Shown here in pieces: positions 36,815-46,720 of a stretch of 64,000 bases of DNA. The stretch's first letter is position 1. Every line of letters starts with the position of its first letter. Position numbers and translations under genes: made by a program. Source of the stretch: Epilithonimonas zeae (lineage in GTDB: Bacteria > Bacteroidota > Bacteroidia > Flavobacteriales > Weeksellaceae); contig NZ_CP075338.1 of the NCBI RefSeq assembly GCF_023278365.1, forward strand, positions 620,001 to 684,000, written 5' to 3'. Under the pieces are notes generated by a model. It had not been told where the DNA came from. It did no database searches and was given only the letters and a program-made list of their open reading frames with translations.

Positions 36815-38275
36815 ATGATGAACAAAATTAAGAAGATAAACGTTTTTTTCAGTACAGGACGCATTTTGGCATTTCTGTGTCTATTTTTTTATAATTTTTT
36901 TTATACGCAGACCAAAAATGATGTTGTATTGCTGAGAGATGAGATTCTTAACAAAATGCAGTATGAAAATAAGAATGTAGAAGAACTTTTTAAGTATTAT
37001 TCTAAAATAGCTCCATATGATTCAAAAATTTTAAATGTCAAATTTTTGCTTCTTAAAGGAGATTATGAGACGGCTCTGAATGGCTTGTTTGGATTGAAAC
37101 CTTTGGCAATAGCAAATAAAAATTCAGAGAAGTTTTTTCAGTATCAATGTCTTTACGGACAGGTTTGTCAAAAATTGGGGCTTAAAGCTGAAGTTGAAAG
37201 TATTAAGAGTTATCTTTTGACTTCCAAATATTTAAAACAAAGTATTTTTGTAGATTTAGCAGTTGACAAAAATAGTTTTGACATTTTTCCATTCAACATC
37301 AGATTGGCACTTTTGAGATCCGCCATAAAAGATTATAATGAAAACAATAATACAACGGGGCTCTTTCAGGCAAATTTTTGGCTTGCAGAAATTTTGCAAA
37401 ATAATCGTTCTCAATCTGGAATTGCTTTAGAGACGGCGTTGTCATTAGGAAATAAAGTTGATTCCGAACTGTATTCCAAAATATTTACGGATAATTATAT
37501 TTCAAAAAATTATGCGAAGCAGGGTAATTTTAGAAAAGCATTTGATTTATTGGAACCGTACCAAAACACATTTGCAGAACTCTCTGATGTCAATTTCAAG
37601 GCAGATTACTTAAAGAACTTAGCCATATCCTCAGCCAATGTGCAAGCTTTTGGAAATTTGAATCGTATTAATTTATCTTACTTTCAAATAGTTGAAAACC
37701 AAAATGCTGAAATGGCTTCAGCGAGAGCTATTCTTATTAATAATATCAAGAAAGAAAATGAAGAAAAGCTGATATCAAATAATGATTTATTCAGAAATAT
37801 CTGTATTTCAATTTTTGTTTTTTTAATCTGCTTAATATCAATCTATTATTTTTACAGAATCAAGAAAAAGAGGGCAAAAAAGTCTGCTACTGAGGAGGAG
37901 GATGCGAAAAATTTCGTCATACCGGATAAGACTGAGAAGAGAATATTAAGCAAACTGGAAGAGTTCGAGAAAAGTCAGAAATATATTCAGAAAAAAGTTT
38001 CTCTGAAGATGCTGGCTCAACAATTTGATACCAATCCAACATACCTTTCTGAGATCATCAACAAACACAAAAACTCGAATTACAATGCTTACATCAATAA
38101 TCTTAGAATCGATTATATAGTCTCTAAAATCAATGAAAATCCGGAATATAGAAAATATAAAGTGAGTTACCTTGCAGATGAATGTGGGTTTTCTTCACAC
38201 AGCCTTTTCACAACGGTATTTAAAAACAGAATGAATCTTTCACCCACGGAATATCTTCAAAAATTGAACGAATGA
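36815..38275 (+). CDS. TPR-containing membrane regulator with AraC-type HTH
   Basis: A protein of about 486 residues. It has a signal/anchor helix (ILAFLCLFFYNFFYTQ), a periplasmic region with degenerate TPR-like helices (residues of about 45-310), a transmembrane helix (NICISIFVFLICLISIYYFY) and a C-terminal AraC domain (SLKMLAQQFDTNPTYLSEIIN, VSYLADECGFSSHSLFTTVFKNRMNLSP). The frame opens at a GTG at 36806, but ATG at 36815 or 36818 is a more normal start, and TATTTTTG (36799-36806) just upstream resembles a -7 promoter box. The next gene overlaps by 4 bp (ATGA), so they are translationally coupled. Confidence 0.85.
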   Translation: MMNKIKKINVFFSTGRILAFLCLFFYNFFYTQTKNDVVLLRDEILNKMQYENKNVEELFKYYSKIAPYDSKILNVKFLLLKGDYETALNGLFGLKPLAIANKNSEKFFQYQCLYGQVCQKLGLKAEVESIKSYLLTSKYLKQSIFVDLAVDKNSFDIFPFNIRLALLRSAIKDYNENNNTTGLFQANFWLAEILQNNRSQSGIALETALSLGNKVDSELYSKIFTDNYISKNYAKQGNFRKAFDLLEPYQNTFAELSDVNFKADYLKNLAISSANVQAFGNLNRINLSYFQIVENQNAEMASARAILINNIKKENEEKLISNNDLFRNICISIFVFLICLISIYYFYRIKKKRAKKSATEEEDAKNFVIPDKTEKRILSKLEEFEKSQKYIQKKVSLKMLAQQFDTNPTYLSEIINKHKNSNYNAYINNLRIDYIVSKINENPEYRKYKVSYLADECGFSSHSLFTTVFKNRMNLSPTEYLQKLNE

Positions 38276-39342
38276 CAAGATTACTTCACATATTGCTTCT
38301 GTTTGTCTGTCTAAAAACTTTTGCACAAAACACTGAAAATAAACAGTTGAAACGTGCAACAGATCTCCTATTCAGTGATCCTGAAAAATCGGCGAAAATC
38401 TCGGAGAAAGCGTTTGCGGAAGCTAAAAATTACAATGAGAAAATCAAGGCACTATCCAAATTGGTTAATGCTCAAATGGTGTTGGGAGATATTAGCCAGG
38501 TCATTAATAATTCAAGTCTAGGCATTAAATTATCTAAGGAGAAAAACGATACCATCAATCAGATTCGTTTTCTTTCTATGTTAGGTAATCAGTACCAGCA
38601 ACTAAATATGAATACTGATGCTAAAAAGAATCTTGATGAGGCGGAAAACCTTATAAACATAGTTCATCTTCCACAGAATCTTCTATTTATCTCAGGCAAT
38701 GTTTATAATGTTAAAGGTATTGTATTCAAAAATGAACTTAATTGTGAGTTTGCTGTCAAATATTTTAATAAAGCCCTTGAAGTCTATAATAAACTGCCGT
38801 ACGAAGAGGTTGTGGTAACGAATAAGCTTCTCATAGATATTCAAAAAGCAGTTTGCCTGGAGGCACTTGGAAACTCAAAAGAAGCTGAAAGTATCTATAA
38901 ATCAATTCTGGAAAGGGATGTTCGGGGTATAGGTTATAATAAATATTATGCGTCTTTAGGTCTGGCTGATATTTATTTGAAAAGAAAAGAAATTGATAAT
39001 GCAGATAAAATGTTACAGAGTGTCAATATCAATGAATTTAAACAATACGATGCCGAACTCACAAGTCTTTTTTATAAATTAAAAGCACAGAGCAGTTACT
39101 TGAAAAATGACTCCAAATCGTATCTTTATTATTTTGAAAAGTATAATGAAAATTACAGAGAGATTTCGCAATCGCAGAATCAAATTATTTCTCGTTTAGA
39201 AAATATTTATGATACCAATTTATCAGAAAATAGCAGTTCTATATGGATGCGAAATCTGAGTCTTTTATCAATATTTCTTATAATATTTGTATCTGTAGTT
39301 GTGTTTTTTCATCATAAATTGAAGAAAGATGGGATTATATAG
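38272..39342 (+). CDS. TPR-repeat membrane protein lacking a DNA-binding domain
   Basis: A 356-aa exported protein with a signal peptide (LLHILLLFVCLKTFAQ), six or so TPR-like helical pairs (VNGKIVFKN-type, AVKYFNKALEVYNKL, NADKMLQSVN) and a C-terminal transmembrane helix (LSLLSIFLIIFVSVVVFF) with a short basic tail. The layout is that of the sensor half of the preceding TPR/AraC protein, but the HTH is absent. It overlaps that gene by 4 bp and probably works with it as a partner or inhibitor (inference). Confidence 0.78.
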   Translation: MTRLLHILLLFVCLKTFAQNTENKQLKRATDLLFSDPEKSAKISEKAFAEAKNYNEKIKALSKLVNAQMVLGDISQVINNSSLGIKLSKEKNDTINQIRFLSMLGNQYQQLNMNTDAKKNLDEAENLINIVHLPQNLLFISGNVYNVKGIVFKNELNCEFAVKYFNKALEVYNKLPYEEVVVTNKLLIDIQKAVCLEALGNSKEAESIYKSILERDVRGIGYNKYYASLGLADIYLKRKEIDNADKMLQSVNINEFKQYDAELTSLFYKLKAQSSYLKNDSKSYLYYFEKYNENYREISQSQNQIISRLENIYDTNLSENSSSIWMRNLSLLSIFLIIFVSVVVFFHHKLKKDGII

Positions 39343-39580
39343 AAAATCATAAATTTTAAAAGTAACAATAATTAGCACAGTACTTTACGTATAGATTTAT
39401 ACTTTCATATTTATTCAAATTTGATAATTGTGACAGTCTATTTCTATGATCGTAGCTTTCACAATGATAATTTAGAGGTCTGAAGTCCAAGGGTAATTCA
39501 TCTACACAAAGCACCGCCTTGCAGATAATTTTTCTTGGATATTTTCAAATGAATCGACAGGCTTACTAACAATTATCAAT

Positions 39581-41038
39581 ATGAAAAAAATCAACTTTTT
39601 GGCAATCATTTTAGGCGGACTTCTATCAGCACAGACCACTTTTACATTAGTGAAAGACATTAATCCTGGAACAGCCAATTCCGCACCCTCTAATTTTGCA
39701 ATTCTTAACGGGAAACTTTACTTTAGCGCCAATTACAGTCCTACGGGTTCCGCAATTGGTACTGAACTTTGGGAGTCGGATGGAACAAGTGAGGGAACAA
39801 AACTGGTTGTGGATGCCAATCCGGGTGCGTTTTCATCTGGACCAACCAATCTTTTTGCATTTAATAACAAACTTTATTTTACTGCAACTCTGAATGTCAA
39901 TGGAACTAATGTTTCCGGAGCACTCGCTTCCTATGACAATGTTGATGGTCTTAAAACAGTATCTACAACGGCAAAATTTGCCGCCAATTTCACAAAAATA
40001 GGCAACGGACTTTATTTCAAAGCTACTAATAGTAATGTAACGCCCAATACCCAAAGGCTTTTTTATCTTGATGAAACTTCTCAGGCGGTTATAGCAGATG
40101 ATGATACCAATGTAATGATCATTGGAAGTTTTGGAGATAGATTGCTCGCCAATGCGCAGTTTAAGACCGCAACCAACCCTAACCTGTATCAGCTTTTTGA
40201 ATTTAATGGGACGTCTTTTAGTAATTTAAAAACGATTAATCCATCAGCTACAGCATACCCTCAGAACTTTTTCTACAGTGCATCTATGGGAAAAACTTTT
40301 TTTGGAGCCAATGGAGGGAACGGAGTAGAACTATGGATGACAGATGGAACCAATGAAGGAACAGTATTGATTAAAGATATTAATACATTTAGTCCTACAG
40401 CAGGGTCTAGTCCTAATAATTTTACTGAATATAACGGTAAAGTGTATTTTTCTGCATCGGACGGAGCTACATCCGGCACAGAACTTTGGGTGACGGATGG
40501 CACCGAACAAGGTACTCATATTTTTAAAGATTTAATTCCTGGATCAGGGAGTTCTTTTCCTGAAAAAATGGTCGTCTTTAAAACTAAGCTTTATTTTCTA
40601 GCGAGTGGTACAACAGGGGATAAACAGATTTGGGAAACGGATGGAACTGAAAGTGGGACCAAAATGGTTGCAACTTTAGCAGCAGCATCCGGTATGCTTG
40701 TATACAATGATGATTTATATGTTTCTGCAAGGATATCATCTACTGATCAAGCAGGTATAGAGCTTTATAAGGTTAATCTTGCAACGGAAACACTTGGGAT
40801 CTCTTCTGATTCTACTAAAAAACTTAATATTTATCCTAATCCTTCAAAAGGTGAAATTAATATTGGTAATCTGAAGTCCGGAAGTTTTAAACTCTATGAA
40901 ATATCTGGAAAGCTTCTAAAAAATGGTGTATTCAATAATAATAAAATTACAGTGCAGGCTTTACCAGGAACCTATATTTTAAAAATAACATCTGATGATA
41001 AGAAGTTAACTACTTCTGAAAAAGTGATTATACAATAA
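39581..41038 (+). CDS. ELWxTDGT-repeat protein with T9SS sorting domain
   Basis: A 485-aa secreted protein with a signal peptide (FLAIILGGLLSAQ) and hyalin/HYR-like repeats of the ELWxTDGT family (TELWESDGTSEGT, VELWMTDGTNEGT, TELWVTDGTEQGT, QIWETDGTESGT), which form beta-propeller-like blades. The C-terminus is a type A T9SS domain (LNIYPNPSKGE). It is the first gene of a four-gene run of T9SS cargo. The function is unknown. It is close in sequence to the fragment at the left edge of the window. Confidence 0.87.
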   Translation: MKKINFLAIILGGLLSAQTTFTLVKDINPGTANSAPSNFAILNGKLYFSANYSPTGSAIGTELWESDGTSEGTKLVVDANPGAFSSGPTNLFAFNNKLYFTATLNVNGTNVSGALASYDNVDGLKTVSTTAKFAANFTKIGNGLYFKATNSNVTPNTQRLFYLDETSQAVIADDDTNVMIIGSFGDRLLANAQFKTATNPNLYQLFEFNGTSFSNLKTINPSATAYPQNFFYSASMGKTFFGANGGNGVELWMTDGTNEGTVLIKDINTFSPTAGSSPNNFTEYNGKVYFSASDGATSGTELWVTDGTEQGTHIFKDLIPGSGSSFPEKMVVFKTKLYFLASGTTGDKQIWETDGTESGTKMVATLAAASGMLVYNDDLYVSARISSTDQAGIELYKVNLATETLGISSDSTKKLNIYPNPSKGEINIGNLKSGSFKLYEISGKLLKNGVFNNNKITVQALPGTYILKITSDDKKLTTSEKVIIQ

Positions 41039-41056
41039 TTCTAAAGATTTAATTAT

Positions 41057-42457
41057 ATGAAGAAAATATTTTTACCATTGCTATTCTTAGCTAATTTGAT
41101 AGATGCTCAAAGCATTACATTGCTAAAAGATATCAATCCGGGCGCAAATCCTTCCACGCCCGCTGAATTTTTTAAGTTGGATGGAAAACTCTATTTCAAT
41201 GCCAACAACCCCACTTACGGCACAGAACTCTGGTCTACAGATGGAACTTCGGGAGGAACGAATCTGGTGCTCGATCTCAATCCAGGGACAGCAAGCTCAT
41301 TGCCAACCTCTTTACTTAATTATAACAATAAATTGCATTTCAAGACCTTAATTGGAGCTACTGGACTATATTCGTATGATAGTAGTACAGGCTCAGCAAC
41401 TCTGATACCTGGGATGCCGACTGCTTCAAATTTTCTAGTGGCAGAAGGGAAAATATTCTTTAGACAAAATACTAAATTCTCCTATTTTTTCCAAGGTACA
41501 GTCACTGAAATTGACACGCCAGTGATTGTTAACGGGCAAATGGGCGCGGTCAATGGAAAGATCATAACCGGAGCTTCTGCAACATCGGCAACAAATAATT
41601 TGCAGCTATACGTTTATGATGGAAATACGGTGTCTCTTTTGAAGGTCATCAACCCAAATGCTACTGCAAACCCTCAGAACTTCTATTACAGCAGTAATCT
41701 CAATACATTATTCTTCACAGCAGGTTCCAATACTGCTGGATTTGAGCTTTGGAAAACAGACGGAACAGCAGACGGAACGGTACAGGTTAAGAATATCAAT
41801 CCTGGAACATCCAACTCGTTTCCAGGCAACTTTAAACAGATCGGCAATAAAGTATTCTTTGCCGCCAACAACGGCACCAATGGAAATGAGCTATGGGTAA
41901 CAGACGGCACAGAAGAAGGTACTGTATTGGTAAAAGATATTAATCCTGGGTCATCTGCTTCCAATCCAAATAATCTTGTGGAAGTTAATGGTAAATTATA
42001 CTTTTTAGCCAGTGACGGTTCCGGAGAAGCGAGACTGTGGGAAAGTGACGGTACAGCAGACGGTACAAAAATGACGTTGGAACTTAAGCCTGGTTATACC
42101 AATTTCGTGCTTGGCAAAATGGAGGAGTACAATGGTGCTCTTTATCTGTCGGCAAAGCTTAGCGTTAGTCAAGGGCAGGAGTTGTATAAAATCGAGGTTC
42201 CTACAGAAAATCTAAATGTCGGGAATCAAAACAAAAAAGAAATTAGCATTTATCCAAATCCTACAAACGGAAAATTGTTCTTCAATGGTCTTGAAAAAGG
42301 AACTTATGATCTCTATGATGTAAATGGAAGGCTTGTAAAAAAAGAAGGAAATATTATAAACAGTACGTTGCAGCTCAATGTACCGAAAGGTAACTATGTT
42401 CTGGTTACAAAAACAATCGACGGTTCTCTTAAAACAAATAAAATAATTGTAAAATAA
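41057..42457 (+). CDS. ELWxTDGT-repeat protein with T9SS sorting domain (second copy)
   Basis: A 466-aa paralogue of the preceding protein: signal peptide, TELWSTDGTSGGT, FELWKTDGTADGT, NELWVTDGTEEGT, RLWESDGTADGT repeats, then a T9SS domain (ISIYPNPTNGKLFF, ending KTNKIIVK). It begins 18 bp after the first copy and its stop codon overlaps the next ATG (TAATG), so it is co-translated. It arose by tandem duplication. Confidence 0.87.
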   Translation: MKKIFLPLLFLANLIDAQSITLLKDINPGANPSTPAEFFKLDGKLYFNANNPTYGTELWSTDGTSGGTNLVLDLNPGTASSLPTSLLNYNNKLHFKTLIGATGLYSYDSSTGSATLIPGMPTASNFLVAEGKIFFRQNTKFSYFFQGTVTEIDTPVIVNGQMGAVNGKIITGASATSATNNLQLYVYDGNTVSLLKVINPNATANPQNFYYSSNLNTLFFTAGSNTAGFELWKTDGTADGTVQVKNINPGTSNSFPGNFKQIGNKVFFAANNGTNGNELWVTDGTEEGTVLVKDINPGSSASNPNNLVEVNGKLYFLASDGSGEARLWESDGTADGTKMTLELKPGYTNFVLGKMEEYNGALYLSAKLSVSQGQELYKIEVPTENLNVGNQNKKEISIYPNPTNGKLFFNGLEKGTYDLYDVNGRLVKKEGNIINSTLQLNVPKGNYVLVTKTIDGSLKTNKIIVK

Positions 42458-43770
42458 TGAAAAAATTAATATTGATATTAACTGTTTTTATGAGTGCTTA
42501 CACTTCAAAAACAGGAGCTCAAACCATTAATTTTCCAGACGAGAATTTTCTGGAATATCTTCTGCTATATACCAGCATAGATGCCAATCAGGACGGTGAA
42601 ATACAGGTAAGTGAAGCTGAAGCTTACACGGGAGACCTAACCATTACCCAAAAGATAAGTAATGTTACGGGAATAGAATATTTTAAGAATATCACATCAC
42701 TTACATTTAATAAGTCGCCTGTTAGCACATTAAATATTTCCAATAACAAACTTCTGACAAAACTTTTTATTGAGGGATCAAATCTCTCAAATCTTGATCT
42801 TAGTTCCAACAGCAGGCTTGTCAATATGGATATCAAAAATAATAGTTTATTGGCTCAACTAACCTTAGGTCAGCATCCTCAGCTTCAGTATGCCAGCCTT
42901 ATGTTCAACAACATTTCATCTATCAATGTAACACAATGCCCGATGCTAACTTTTCTTTTTATGGCATCCAATAACTTATCAAGCATTGACGTAACCAATA
43001 ACCCGAGGCTTGCAGAACTTAATCTTGGTTCCAATCATCTGACTTCACTGGATCTGACTAAAAATACCAGATTGACCTATCTCCATGTAGGCCTTAATAA
43101 ACTTCAGCAGCTTAACGTATCTAATAATAAACTGTTAGATACTTTTATGATACAGGGAAATCCTATGACATCAATTGATATTAGTAAGCTTGAGTTCTTG
43201 AGATCATTTGTGATGGACAGCACGGGTATTACTGCGATAGATCTTACGCCACATAATATGCTTCAGTTTTTCTATGCGAGCTACTCACAACTTACCGAAG
43301 TTGACGCTTCTAAGAATAACGCTTTGATATACGTGAATGCAGTTGAAAATCAAAAGATGAAATTCATCAACGTCAAAAATGGTAATAATACAAATGCTAT
43401 CGGTTTTTTTGCCATAAACAGCCCTAGCCTGAAGTGCATACAGGTCGATGATGTTGCTTATAGTTCTTCACAACAACTTTGGCAAAAGGATGCCACTACT
43501 GTTTATGCCACTGATTGTAGCAGCATAATGGCAACTAACGAGTCAAGAAATCTGACAAAAATTTCTGTCTATCCAAATCCGACTTCTGATTATCTTTTTC
43601 TGCAAAAAGAAGCAAAAGATATTAGCATTTTCAATGCTGCAGGGCAGATGGTTGCGAGTTTCAGAAAGACAAAAATGGTAGATGTGAGCTATCTTCCTGT
43701 TGGTAATTATGTTATTAATGTGACAGATTCCGATGGTGTAGTTTCATCACAAAAGATCATAAAAAAATAA
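42457..43770 (+). CDS. Leucine-rich-repeat protein with T9SS sorting domain
   Basis: A 437-aa secreted protein: signal peptide ending near SKTGAQ, then an approximately 280-residue leucine-rich-repeat region of the internalin-like bacterial type (LDLSSNSRLVNMDIKNN, LNLGSNHLTSLDLTKNTRL), a Cys-containing segment (KCIQVDDVAYSS) and a T9SS domain (ISVYPNPTSDYLFL). LRR surface proteins usually bind protein or glycan. It overlaps the previous gene by 1 bp and is 10 bp before the M36 peptidase. Confidence 0.87.
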   Translation: MKKLILILTVFMSAYTSKTGAQTINFPDENFLEYLLLYTSIDANQDGEIQVSEAEAYTGDLTITQKISNVTGIEYFKNITSLTFNKSPVSTLNISNNKLLTKLFIEGSNLSNLDLSSNSRLVNMDIKNNSLLAQLTLGQHPQLQYASLMFNNISSINVTQCPMLTFLFMASNNLSSIDVTNNPRLAELNLGSNHLTSLDLTKNTRLTYLHVGLNKLQQLNVSNNKLLDTFMIQGNPMTSIDISKLEFLRSFVMDSTGITAIDLTPHNMLQFFYASYSQLTEVDASKNNALIYVNAVENQKMKFINVKNGNNTNAIGFFAINSPSLKCIQVDDVAYSSSQQLWQKDATTVYATDCSSIMATNESRNLTKISVYPNPTSDYLFLQKEAKDISIFNAAGQMVASFRKTKMVDVSYLPVGNYVINVTDSDGVVSSQKIIKK

Positions 43771-43780
43771 GTATTCAAAA

Positions 43781-46375
43781 ATGAAATTATATATTCAAAA
43801 TACAATAAAGTTAACGGTTGCAGCTATAGCATTGATGACTAGTAATTATGCCCTTGCCCAAAGTAATGACAGAGATATTATCGAGCAATATCTTGCGGCT
43901 GGCAAAACAACATTTGGAAAAACTTTTGACATTGTTCACACCGCCCAGAGAAAAAATTCTGAAGGTACCATAATCAACATCCAGCAGACTTACAACGGTG
44001 TGCCTGTTTATGGCGCCATATCTTCCGTATTGGTTCGTGATAATTCGGTAAAGTACATGTCGGACAATTTTATGGAAATTCCGGGGAATGTCTCTTTGTC
44101 GAAACCTTCTTTTGATATCAGAAAATATTTTTCTACTATCCTGTCTTCAGAAAAGTTAGCTGGTAATCTTACTGACTATACTTTTGAAGGACGTAAAAAT
44201 AACACCGTCGTTTCCAAATTGGTTTATTTCCCTACAGATAAAGGAAGTATGCAGCTAGCGTATGCTATTAACTTTTTTGAGAAAGGAACCAATAATTACT
44301 GGGACATCATAATTGATGCAAACACAGGTAAAGTCATCGGAAAAACAAATCTGACGGTGTCTTGCCAGTTTCACGATCATTCATTTTCGTTAGAACATCA
44401 ATTGGACACTTCTGGAAAATCAGATAATGTATCAATTTCAAAAGTTGCGAATAATAATTCTTCTGTTGTAGATAACGCTTCATACAGAGTATATGCACTT
44501 CCCATAGAATCGCCAAATTTTGGACAGCGTACTTTAGAGAGCAATCCTTGGCTTTTGGATGCTTCTCCTCTTGGTTGGCAAAATGATGGTGACGAATCCT
44601 ACGATATTACACGAGGCAACAATGCTTATGCCTATTTGGATCTCAATGGATCCAATGATTTTGGAGCAAGTGCCAACGGAGGTTCTCAGAAATTATTTGA
44701 TTTTCCTTTGGATTTGATTAAAACTCCGGATACCTACACCAATGCGGCGATAACCAACTTATTTTATGTCACCAATAAGATGCACGATATTTTTTACCGT
44801 TATGGATTTGATGAAGCTGGCCGCAACTTTCAGTCAAACAATTTTGACAAAGGTGAACCATTCACAGACTTTGATCCTGTTTTATCAGAAGCCAGAGATG
44901 GAGCGTCTCTTAATAATGCGAATTTTGCAACACCGCAAGATGGTTTTTCACCGAGAATGCAGATGTATTTATGGCGTTACGGTTATCTTATGAATTATAA
45001 TGCGCCAAGCGATCTTGTCGGCAGAAAACCCGCATCTGGCTATAATGTTGATTTTGGGCCAGCTTTTCCTACCACTTCACCACTAACGGCTGATGTTGCA
45101 ATAGCTGACCCTGCTGATGCATGTACAAACCTTAGCAATACAGATCTAACAGGAAAGTTTGCATTGATTCAAAGGGGAACATGCAACTTTGATGTTAAGT
45201 TCAAAAAAGCACAGGACAAAGGAGCAAAGGGCGTTATTATCTATAATCCTACGGCGTCTCAAAGTGTTATCAATATGAGCGGTACCGATTCTACAGTTAA
45301 TATCCCAGGAGTCTTGGTTGATAATCAAGAAGGTGAATTGATCAAATCTAAATTAAATGCCGGAACAACAGTCAATGTCAGTTTCAAATACAACACTTTT
45401 GATATTGACGGAAGTTTAGATAATGGTGTTATTGCTCACGAGTATACCCACGGAATTTCCACCAGAAGCACTGGTAATGGTTACAGCTGTCTGAATACCA
45501 GTTACGCTAATGAGCAGATGGGAGAAGGGTGGTCCGATTTTTTTGCTTTGATGATTACCAGTAAAGCGGATGCGACAGCAGCCCATCCAAGATCCACAGG
45601 GTCCTTTGTAGCCAACCAAGGCGCTGATGGCTCGGGAATCAGACCAGCCAAATATTCCCCCGATTTCTCCATCAATGATTATACGTATGCTGATACCAAT
45701 GGTAAATATCTAGATGCAGGAGATGGAAGTCTGTATGTTGATGTCCACGGTGTTGGTTTTATCTGGGCAACGATGCTTTGGGACCTTCATTGGAAATTCG
45801 CTGAGAAATATGGCTTTTCAAATGATATAGTCAATAATCCTGATTCCGGAAGTGGAAAAGTGATGAAATTGGTGATGGAAGCTCTCAAAATACAAGGCTG
45901 TTATCCTAATTTTGTGACTGGACGAGATGCTATTTTGGCTGCTGATGCCAATCTAAATAATGGCGAAAACAAATGTATGATCTGGAATACCTTCGCAAGA
46001 AGAGGTTTAGGAGTCAATGCTAAAACTGGATTGACGAGGGGGACATTGCCAGGTGCGATTTCAGATCAGGTTGAAGATTATACTGTTCCGGCAGAATGTT
46101 CTCTGGGAACTGCAGAAGTAGTTACTACCAAGAAAGTTACATTATATCCTAACCCTGCAAACAAAGAGGTTTTCATCAAAACAAACGGTGTAAAGATCTT
46201 AGGTAAAATCAAAGTTTCCATATTTGATCTATCAGGTAAAAAAATTGATGAACAAATCATTGATTCCAATGCCGATCAACCTGTAAACACGACAGGTTTG
46301 CCAAGCGGTGTCTATCTGATAAGCGGTGATGGTATTGGTCTAAATTTCAGCAGTAAGTTGATTATCAATAAATAG
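43781..46375 (+). CDS. M36-family (fungalysin) metalloprotease with PA and T9SS domains
   Basis: An 864-aa secreted zinc peptidase. After the signal peptide come the FTP propeptide region (residues of about 40-190), the M36 catalytic domain split by a PA insert (ADPADACTNLSNTDLTGKFALIQRGTCNF), and the zinc site HEYTH (His553, Glu554, His557) followed by the Glu in MGEGWSDFF. The C-terminus is a T9SS domain (VTLYPNPANKEVFI). It is the last gene of the T9SS cargo run and is followed by an unusually long palindromic terminator. The likely role is extracellular protein degradation. Confidence 0.92.
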   Translation: MKLYIQNTIKLTVAAIALMTSNYALAQSNDRDIIEQYLAAGKTTFGKTFDIVHTAQRKNSEGTIINIQQTYNGVPVYGAISSVLVRDNSVKYMSDNFMEIPGNVSLSKPSFDIRKYFSTILSSEKLAGNLTDYTFEGRKNNTVVSKLVYFPTDKGSMQLAYAINFFEKGTNNYWDIIIDANTGKVIGKTNLTVSCQFHDHSFSLEHQLDTSGKSDNVSISKVANNNSSVVDNASYRVYALPIESPNFGQRTLESNPWLLDASPLGWQNDGDESYDITRGNNAYAYLDLNGSNDFGASANGGSQKLFDFPLDLIKTPDTYTNAAITNLFYVTNKMHDIFYRYGFDEAGRNFQSNNFDKGEPFTDFDPVLSEARDGASLNNANFATPQDGFSPRMQMYLWRYGYLMNYNAPSDLVGRKPASGYNVDFGPAFPTTSPLTADVAIADPADACTNLSNTDLTGKFALIQRGTCNFDVKFKKAQDKGAKGVIIYNPTASQSVINMSGTDSTVNIPGVLVDNQEGELIKSKLNAGTTVNVSFKYNTFDIDGSLDNGVIAHEYTHGISTRSTGNGYSCLNTSYANEQMGEGWSDFFALMITSKADATAAHPRSTGSFVANQGADGSGIRPAKYSPDFSINDYTYADTNGKYLDAGDGSLYVDVHGVGFIWATMLWDLHWKFAEKYGFSNDIVNNPDSGSGKVMKLVMEALKIQGCYPNFVTGRDAILAADANLNNGENKCMIWNTFARRGLGVNAKTGLTRGTLPGAISDQVEDYTVPAECSLGTAEVVTTKKVTLYPNPANKEVFIKTNGVKILGKIKVSIFDLSGKKIDEQIIDSNADQPVNTTGLPSGVYLISGDGIGLNFSSKLIINK

Positions 46376-46387
46376 ATTTTATCTTGA

Positions 46388-46437
46388 CAAAAGCCAAATG
46401 GCGCCAACTGAAGACAGTTGGCGCCATTTGGCTTTTG
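46388..46437. terminator. Perfect 23-bp palindromic hairpin, terminator-like
   Basis: The arms CAAAAGCCAAATGGCGCCAAC... and its exact inverse are 23 bp each with a 4-base loop (AAGA), 12 bp after the M36 stop codon. T-rich ends within the stem would follow transcription from either side. It can insulate the T9SS run from the CRISPR locus. Confidence 0.8.
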
Positions 46438-46634
46438 GTGAACTTGACCGGACTTTATTCAAACCATTTATTAGTAGATATAGATGATATGTTCAGGTTC
46501 TAAACAATTAATAATATTAGTAGAAATGTGGGAAATTAGCTAGAATTTGACTTAGATTTTTTCGTTCATCAGCTTGTATCAAAAAATGAATTCAAACTTA
46601 AATGATAGACTCTTAGATAGTAAATAAATTATTG

Positions 46635-46706
46635 ATATAAAAGAAGGCGAGTTGCCCCGCCTTAAATGTTTTGTTCGTTATTATTTATTGTTTTTAAATG
46701 AATTCA
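46635..46706 (-). ncRNA. Degenerate second tracrRNA-like module
   Basis: On the minus strand, just beyond the tracrRNA terminator, the elements AATTCA, CAATAA, AAAACATTTA, a GC-rich hairpin (46644-46663, stem AAGGCG/CGCCTT) and a T-run recur in the same order as in the tracrRNA. The anti-repeat is degenerate. It may be a relic of duplication or an extended 3' end. Confidence 0.35.
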
Positions 46707-46720
46707 CGAAACATTTAGAA

